DNA from: Porodaedalea pini
Taxonomy: Eukaryota > Basidiomycota > Agaricomycetes > Hymenochaetales > Hymenochaetaceae
DNA: 64,000 nucleotides
NCBI GenBank assembly: GCA_002794775.1
Contig: NBAY01000008.1
Coordinates: forward strand, 620,001-684,000
Reading direction: 5' to 3'
Shown: one piece after another, positions 58,165-64,000 of the stretch
Numbering within the stretch: position 1 is the stretch's first letter
Layout: each line of letters begins with the position of its first letter
Notes under the pieces: model-generated
The model's input: only the letters and a program-made list of their open reading frames with translations
Database searches by the model: none
Told to the model about the DNA's origin: nothing
Translations under genes and position numbers: made by a program

Positions 58165-61100
58165 CTATGCAGAACTAGAGGATGACCCCCCGGCGCTGCT
58201 CTCTGTCTGCAGCTGAACCAGCAGTGCTTTCAATTCTTCCACATCACGTTTGAACGGGTTTCCGCTCCCACCGGCCACTGTTGCTTGTCCGAGCATCTTC
58301 GAAAAGGCAGTGGCCCCATCGTACGCTATTTGTCTCGAGTCATCCTCTGCGAGCCATTCATCAAGTTGCTTGGTGATCGAGCGTGCCTTCAGGCGGAAAT
58401 GCGTGCGAATAACCTCCGCAAAGGGTTCAGGCGGGTTCTTAAGGTTGCCGAGCATCTAAAAGAGGGTTGTTGAGATCAGCAAGGAGATCTTGCTAAGACC
58501 GCAAGGACTAAAACGCACAGCGGTATTGACAACAATACGCCTTATGTTAGCGGAATCTCATAGTGAATCTAATTAGCTGCGGAAGGAAATAAGAAATTAA
58601 GTTGCTCACATGCTTTGGATTGTGGAGTGCCCTGTAGGCTCGCCCACCCTGGCTCATTCAGGTAGGGTTCGTCACAGAGGATCATCGACTGAATGGATAT
58701 AAGAACCTGCGTTGCCCGTTAGCCGAAGGGGAAAGAAAACGTGCGGACGCCCTGTGCTCACCTGCAACAAAGTAGATCTTCCGGGAACCCAACCGGGGCC
58801 TGACCAGGTACCAAGTAGAGAGAGACAAACCTTCCCATCCTAGCAAAATACATTCGGTGAACACAACATCATGTCGAGCAAGAGCACGAGACGCACATTA
58901 TACAGATTTGGGTTGAAGCGATATTTACCCTCGCCCGTCTGTAGTAGAAGTCAGCAAAAGAACACAAATGAGATGTAGAAGTTACACCTACAGTCATGTA
59001 CTTAACACTTGGGGGCGATTGATTATAGCTTGAACCCAAGAAAATATCGAATAAATAGCTGAGTGAAAGTCAGACGGCATAAGACCACTGTCATCAAACG
59101 GAGCGCACCATCCATTGTAATACCTTTATTGAAGGAGGTAAGTGGTGAAGAATTGTAGACTGGATAGCAATAAGGTCTTACGGAGTCCCTTGAGGGCCGG
59201 TGATGAGGGCCTTGATAACGTCTACCCTCCCCTCATCCACGCGAAGGAAGATTGATGAGTCCCAAGCGACAGGCAAGTTTGTGGTGAGAACCGCCAGCTG
59301 ATGATCATTTATTCAGGCTTCTCAAGAAAACGCGCAGAGAGAAGCAATACCTCTTTAGCAATAGCCAATGCTCTCTTCGGCATATCTGTATTCGAGAGCA
59401 TCCTAGCTTCTTGACTGAAGTTGTGCTTGAAGGCCGGTGAGTACTCATCGTCAATCTTCGTGCCTTCAGGCGGACGCATAGTGAGGTCGCAGTATTCGAA
59501 TCGCACCCTAGTAGCCCATTTCACGTAAATCTTTTCCAGTCCGTCGTCTGTCGTAGCAAGGTTCATCTCTTGCTCATCACTACCTGAGCTAGATGGGTCG
59601 ATGATTGAAGTTGGCACCTTTGGCAGCGCAGCTTTGAGTCGCCGAAGGAACGCCTCGCCCTTCGTATCACGTAGACTGCGGTCGATTGCATCAGCGGTTG
59701 CTATAATGCGATTGCAAAACTCGAGCAAGCGCTTATTCTCCAAAAGTGCCGCAGAATCCGCTCCATTCAACACTGCCGCCTTGCTCTTTCCCTTCCCGTT
59801 GACATCCACTCCAGTCACCCGTTTCTGCTCCTCAGTCATCTCATTCGAAGTGACATCTACAGATTTGGGGCCTTCTAATCCCTTGGTTGCCGCCGTAGCC
59901 TGGATGACAATAGCCTCGAGAAGTTCCCGTGGGCCAGACGAGCCCTCGTAGATGATTGTTCGCTCGCGAATCTGAGAACGTCCACCCACTTTCTTCGTGT
60001 TCACTGCCTTGATCGAAGAAACAATCATGATTGGCATGGCCATCATGCTTGCAAGTGACTCGTGATTCGAAATAGTCTGATAGCGAATACGTGAGTAGAG
60101 AAACAAACGAACGTCTTAGCACGTACCTCAAGCCACTCGAACAGTTCAAAGTACAGCACGCTGCGATCTGACATGTCTGAAAGCGAATCGTTGCGCAGAA
60201 GCGTACTGCTGACATAGTTAAATCTACGACGTAAGTGCGCTAGTGTTGTCGGATGCGGAAGGTAGTCGCTTGTCTTCCCTCCGCCTTCTCGATGCAAATT
60301 GGGTAAGAACTCTCGGACGTCTTTAAGGAGGTTTCCGATTTTCTGATCTTTCGACTTTTGAACCGCAAGGGCTTGGAGTTGACCGGAGTTCTACAGAGAT
60401 CAAGTGAGACATCAAGCATAATAGGAAAAGAATCTACCCACATCTTCGCAGACGTTTCCAGCATAACCAATGCCACCAGCTTTTGACTTTTTCCCCTTAG
60501 CGGCTGCAGATACATAATAGATATCATCCTCATCGTCCGGGTCATGAGCCGGAGTCGAGGGAGTCGGAGCCTTACGTTTCTTCGAGTTACCAGGACGACT
60601 AACTGCAAAACTTGCGTCTCCAATCTGGTCGGCAAATATCTGCTCCAGCATCAGGAGACCGACACCGAGAATCACGCCTTGCATATTCGCGCAATGGAAC
60701 AGAGGGTTCTCGTCAAGCGTGAGTATTCCGTTCTGGTCACGCGCGGCGGCGACTCGCTCGCCACAAGCGAAACAGAAACTAGAAGAGCAGTTTGGACACT
60801 TCTTGCGGACAGTTTGCTTGAGGTGCATAATATACATAGAAAATTCGGGCTGGGGGTAGAGGATCAGTTGCATACACGGCTTTCTTACGCAAGAGCGCAT
60901 TGACTCACATAGATAGCAAAGAAGTCAGATTTCGTTCGGCGAACAGTGTACCCACAGCCTTCAGGGCAAGCGCATACACCCTCGTTAAGTCCAGAATAAA
61001 CACCGAACAAGAAAGACTGTTCGCTGCCCTCAGGACAACCTTTCATCCACTGTCCCTGAGTCAGAAGTTTAAGCGGCTCCGCATGGCCTGGGACTACAAC

Positions 61101-61750
61101 TGTTTCGGGTTCTTCCTCCACTTCTATAACTTCCTCCTTGCGGTCTTTTGAGAAGAAAACACCTAGGAGATATTCAGAGACTATCTATAGAATTGAAAGT
61201 GTCTGTCTGTCATACCTGCATATGGGTCTGCAGCAGAGAATGCAGCAGCAGCCGGTTTAGAATCGCCATAATCTGAGTCATAGTCGACATAGTCGTCCTC
61301 TATCCGTTTACAACGTATTATGGACCTTTGTTAGCATACAGTAGGCTCGGGAAACTACAAATACCGACCTCCATAGTCTTCATCATCCAAATCTATATCG
61401 CTACCGATGTCGGCATCAGAATCTTCTTCAGGGGTCTTCATGGCATCAAGAGTTGTAAGCTCGGGGCACATTCAGACTCAAGCACGGTACTTACTATCAT
61501 TCTTGGACGCTCTGAGCGTACTGAGGGCTTCGCTATAGTATCCGAGTCCTGTACATCGTCATCCATTATATCTTCGAACTCGCCATCGAATATCTTCTCT
61601 GCTGCCTGCATAACATCCTTGTACTTCTTCAACGCCGCGCGCGCCTGCGCCGCTGTCGCTCCCTGTGCAACGACCCGGTCAGCGCGTCGACGATTTCAGA
61701 TAAAGAAACAAACATGCCATTTCCACGATCTGAGAGACTTCCTTGTCCAT
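58165..61750 (-). CDS. UBA + UBC (BIRC6-like E2) protein
   Basis: Probable ubiquitin-conjugating enzyme of the large BIRC6/UBE2O-like class, but without a BIR domain. ATG at 61750. A UBA-like helix bundle opens it (MDKEVSQIVEM then GATAAQARAALKKYKDVMQA); the join is a GC-AG intron (61717-61663). An acidic stretch follows, then a Cys-rich zinc region (VCACPEGCGYTVRRTKSD; VRKKCPNCSSSFCFACGE), a helical middle (NKRLLEFCNRIIATADAIDR) and the E2 core: [50 protein letters not shown] (catalytic Cys in KVCLSLL), WSGPGWVPGRSTLLQVLISI. The C-terminal helices (EPFAEVIRTHFRLKARSITK) end with SSAGGSSSSSA. Ten or more short introns join in frame. Expected to be active. Confidence 0.87.
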
Positions 61751-62019
61751 TGTGCGATGCGGTTAGAATGTCGAGTAACGCTCAAACAATGGTGATGGTC
61801 GACAACAGAGCAGGCGTTCATCCACACTCGCGATCGAGAGTGTGTGTACGTAAAAGCCACGCGATTGATCTCTAAGTACAATACGTAAGTGCCGGCGGCA
61901 AGCAACTTCAATGTGATTTCTAGACCGACTGTCAGGCTCATGTTATAGACGCTCCTACCCTTGTCTCATACCATTACCACAACCATCTTAACCGTGCCGC
62001 ACTCTTCAACGTGTCAAAT

Positions 62020-63421
62020 ATGTCGAGTGACTCCCTTATGCACGCTTTGGCTGGTTCCGTAGGCGGAATAGTTGCGATGACAGTAACCTAGTAAGAACGT
62101 TTGCGTCATGCGTCTCGCAGGTATGCTCACTGTCCACGCCTATAGCCCGTTAATTTTCTTGTCTACGCGCGCAGCTGTAGAGACAAGCAAGGAGCAGAAG
62201 GTTGCTCTATTGTGCTTTAATACGTGTAACTTGCACTTAAATCAAGCTCTGTAGTCGGTCTACCAAGCTGTCGTGGATATAATTAAGCGCGAAGGCGCTA
62301 CAGGGCTTTACAGCGGTCTTAATTCTAGCTTGCTCGGCATCGCTGTCACAAACGGGTAAGAAGCTCAGACCATATAGCTAGTAAATCACCTTGACGAGAA
62401 TCCAGAGTGTACTATTATTTCTATGAGCGGAGCCGTGCTATTATTCTGAAAGCACGATCGGGGAGTAAGGCGTTATCGACCCCAGAATCGATGCTGATTG
62501 GCCTCATAGCTGGTGAGCTTCTCTTCTCTCCTCTTAGCTTGCAGCGCTTGCGATTTAACTCTGAGCATTCATTTAGGCTCTGCGACTACTGTCATAAGCA
62601 ATCCTATATGGGTCATACAAACATCCCAAACCGTCCAGACGATGTCACCCTCCAGTAGCCAATCTGCGTTGGATCAGTCATCTTCTGCAAAACCTGCTAA
62701 GATGACTGTCAAGAAACTCGGATTCACCGAGACCATAAGCCAGATTCTACGGAAGGGGGGCGTCAAAGAGTTCTGGAGAGGACTTGGGCCCGCATTGGTG
62801 CTTGTCATGAACCCGGTGCTGCAATACACCGTCTTCGAGCAGCTGAAGAATCTGCTCATCAAGCGGCGGACTGCTCGTCTACGAGCAGGTGGAAACAAGA
62901 CGGCAGTAGGCATACTCACTGACCTTGACTTTTTCTTCCTCGGCGCTCTCTCGAAACTAGGTTAGCTTCTCAAACTACTCGTTGCACAATAAGGCATGTT
63001 CCTGATTCTTTACCGTCTTTGGTTCTTTCAGTCGCCACTAGCTTAACTTATCCATACATGTGAGTATTCATTTTCATAGACATTCTTCAGCGCAGTTTAA
63101 TTCTATTTTCTCCAGCGTAATTAAATCGCGACTTCAAGCCGGCTCTGCCTCTGCTGCGCGTTATAAATCTTCCCTCGATGGGCTGCTTACTGTTGTGCGT
63201 GAGGAAGGCATCGCGGGACTTTACAAGGGTATAGGCAGCAAGCTCGTGCAGAGTGTGCTTACCGCGGCGATCCTATTCGCAGGTCAGCGTCGAATATACG
63301 AGACTGTGAAGAAGGTTGGTCAGCATAACAATTCTAGTAGCGTTAGTTACTGACTGCTCTTCGCGTTTACTCTACTTTCTGGTTGCAGACGGTGAACTCA
63401 GTAGCGGTGGTAAAAGTGTAA
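62020..63421 (+). CDS. ANT1: Peroxisomal adenine nucleotide carrier (PMP47/Ant1-like)
   Basis: Mitochondrial-carrier-family protein that brings ATP into peroxisomes for fatty-acid activation. ATG at 62020. Three carrier repeats: AGSVGGIVAMTVT plus YPLIFLSTRAAVETSKEQ; SATTVISNPIWVIQTSQ; VATSLTYPYI plus VIKSRLQAGSASAARYKSSL. Matrix helices include GLYSGLNSSLLGIAVTNG, GVKEFWRGLGPALVLVMNPV and GLYKGIGSKLVQSVLTAAIL. YPLIFLSTR in place of the usual P-x-D-x-x-K in repeat 1 is typical of PMP47-type carriers. At least seven introns; the last exon gives TVNSVAVVKV, TAA at 63419-63421. Full length, no damage. Confidence 0.87.
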
Positions 63422-63429
63422 TATTTTTT

Positions 63430-63640
63430 GGCTAGCCTTCCGCAATTACCTACACATCCGGCATCTGGCGTAACGCTGACCGATAGGCCTTCTGCATACG
63501 GAGTCCCAACAATACTCGAAGCACCTTTTTGGGGGACTAAGTTGACAATTTCGGAGACATTTTTCTACCGGTTTTGCGACAACCTTTGTAGAGCTGTTCA
63601 CCGTAGCCCAGGATACGCGTGGTCGAAAGGTCATAAACAT
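63430..63640 (-). pseudogene. Relic of an N-terminal helical-domain gene (copy 3, short)
   Basis: The minus strand reads, with a frame slip, KVVAKPVEK, SEIVNLVPQKGASSIVG. This corresponds to LAKLAENVSEAMNFVP and TKGAAKIVQQ of copy 1 and AKLVKNACEAINFAP of copy 2. Only this N-terminal block is kept. It is not functional. Confidence 0.45.
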
Positions 63641-63753
63641 AGCATCTGGTTATAAGGAAGCCCTTGTGTTTCATGGTTTGTGTCAGGAAATGTACTATCC
63701 AAGCTATTTCAGTCTCCATTAATATTAGTTGTTCAAGCTCTCCCAAAGTAAGC

Positions 63754-63846
63754 GGCCTGATGGTCTAGTCGTATGATACTCGCTTCGGGACAGTGCCTCT
63801 CCAGCCAAAAATTGGTTGACTCCTGCGACAATTCCCGGTCAGACCC
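63754..63846 (+). pseudogene. tRNA-Pro(CGG)-like gene with intron, T-loop missing
   Basis: GGCCTGATGGTCTAGTCGTA then TGATACTCGCTTCGGGA reads as acceptor 5' strand, D-arm and anticodon arm with loop TTCGGG (anticodon CGG) as in fungal tRNA-Pro. About 30 bp of intron-like sequence follows (CAGTGCCTCTCCAGCCAAAA), then the 3' anticodon strand TGCGA, a variable stretch CAATT, one T-stem strand CCCGG, and directly the acceptor 3' strand TCAGACC. About 12 bp for the T-loop and second T-stem strand are absent. A-box is good, B-box lost, so it is probably not expressed. Confidence 0.6.
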
Positions 63847-64000
63847 ACTCCTCTAACACATGCCTTGTCTCTTATTTGCTGACTTGAGTTTTTTCTGAGG
63901 CCATAGCTATTTTTGCTTGATTTTTGGTGATTTATTTGAGCCGGATACACTGGAGGGAAGGTAGGAAGGCAAAATTTTGGATAGCCGACTTCTTTGGGAG
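63847..64000. other. Window end, no gene seen
   Basis: Short AT-rich tail after the tRNA-like sequence. No frame or repeat of note. Confidence 0.5.

Noticed and set aside
1..64000. A new multi-gene defence or biosynthetic system
   Set aside because: The intact genes are conserved housekeeping types without shared pathway logic. The only defence-like hints are decayed single genes (caspase relic, helical-domain relics).

Overview
The window looks like nuclear DNA of a filamentous basidiomycete (Agaricomycetes; a Polyporales-type wood or litter fungus would fit, but I cannot name the species). Genes are broken by many short introns of about 50-60 bp with GT..AG ends. Proteins are fungal types: kexin, GH16 Kre6/Skn1 glucan-synthesis protein, Ytp1, Fmc1, glucosidase II beta, a PMP47-type carrier. 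Between them lie fungal transposons (Fot1/pogo, Ty3/gypsy chromovirus, hAT-like and TA-target MITE-like elements) and decayed relics of basidiomycete-specific gene families.

Layout. 1-3.6 kb: the 5' end of an M28B (transferrin-receptor/Vps70-like) peptidase gene and a complete kexin gene, both on the minus strand. 4.2-10.7 kb: a gene-poor decay zone with a caspase-domain relic, a broken Ser/Pro/Cys-rich gene split by a GTACCG-rich, LTR-like stretch, and an imperfect tandem duplication. 11.2-16.3 kb: glucosidase II beta subunit (plus) and Kre6/Skn1-like GH16 protein (minus), convergent. 17.2-18.5 kb: two non-autonomous DNA transposons side by side, one with an 8-bp and one with a TA target duplication. 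18.6-22.8 kb: ribosomal protein eS25 and a Ytp1-like membrane protein.

24.2-34.4 kb: one nested transposon complex. A Fot1/pogo element with TA duplication carries a solo LTR near its left end. Its transposase gene is split by a complete 7.4-kb Ty3/gypsy chromovirus with 5-bp duplication GTTGC, and that element holds a second solo LTR of the first LTR family. The chromovirus pol is one uninterrupted reading frame apart from point stops, nearly all of them TGA, which points to C-to-T decay at CpG rather than frameshift decay. 34.4-38.5 kb: relics, including one of three copies in the window of the same N-terminal helical-domain gene.

38.5-63.4 kb is dense with intact genes: Cdt1, a Gfo/Idh/MocA dehydrogenase, a second M28B peptidase, an M24 peptidase, a YAT-type amino acid permease, a PP2C phosphatase, a small mitochondrially targeted protein, a SIRT5-type sirtuin, Fmc1, a UBA + UBC (BIRC6-like E2) protein and a PMP47/Ant1 peroxisomal carrier. 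Two more helical-domain relics and a tRNA-Pro lacking its T-loop lie in the gaps. The genes are mostly housekeeping and do not form a single pathway. Secretory-route functions recur (kexin, glucosidase II, Kre6-like, two M28B peptidases), and three genes in a row at 53.6-56.1 kb look mitochondrial.

I found no CRISPR array, rRNA, biosynthetic cluster or clear new defence system. The best candidates for novelty are the nested transposon complex with its mutation signature, the recurring relic family and a likely GC-AG intron.
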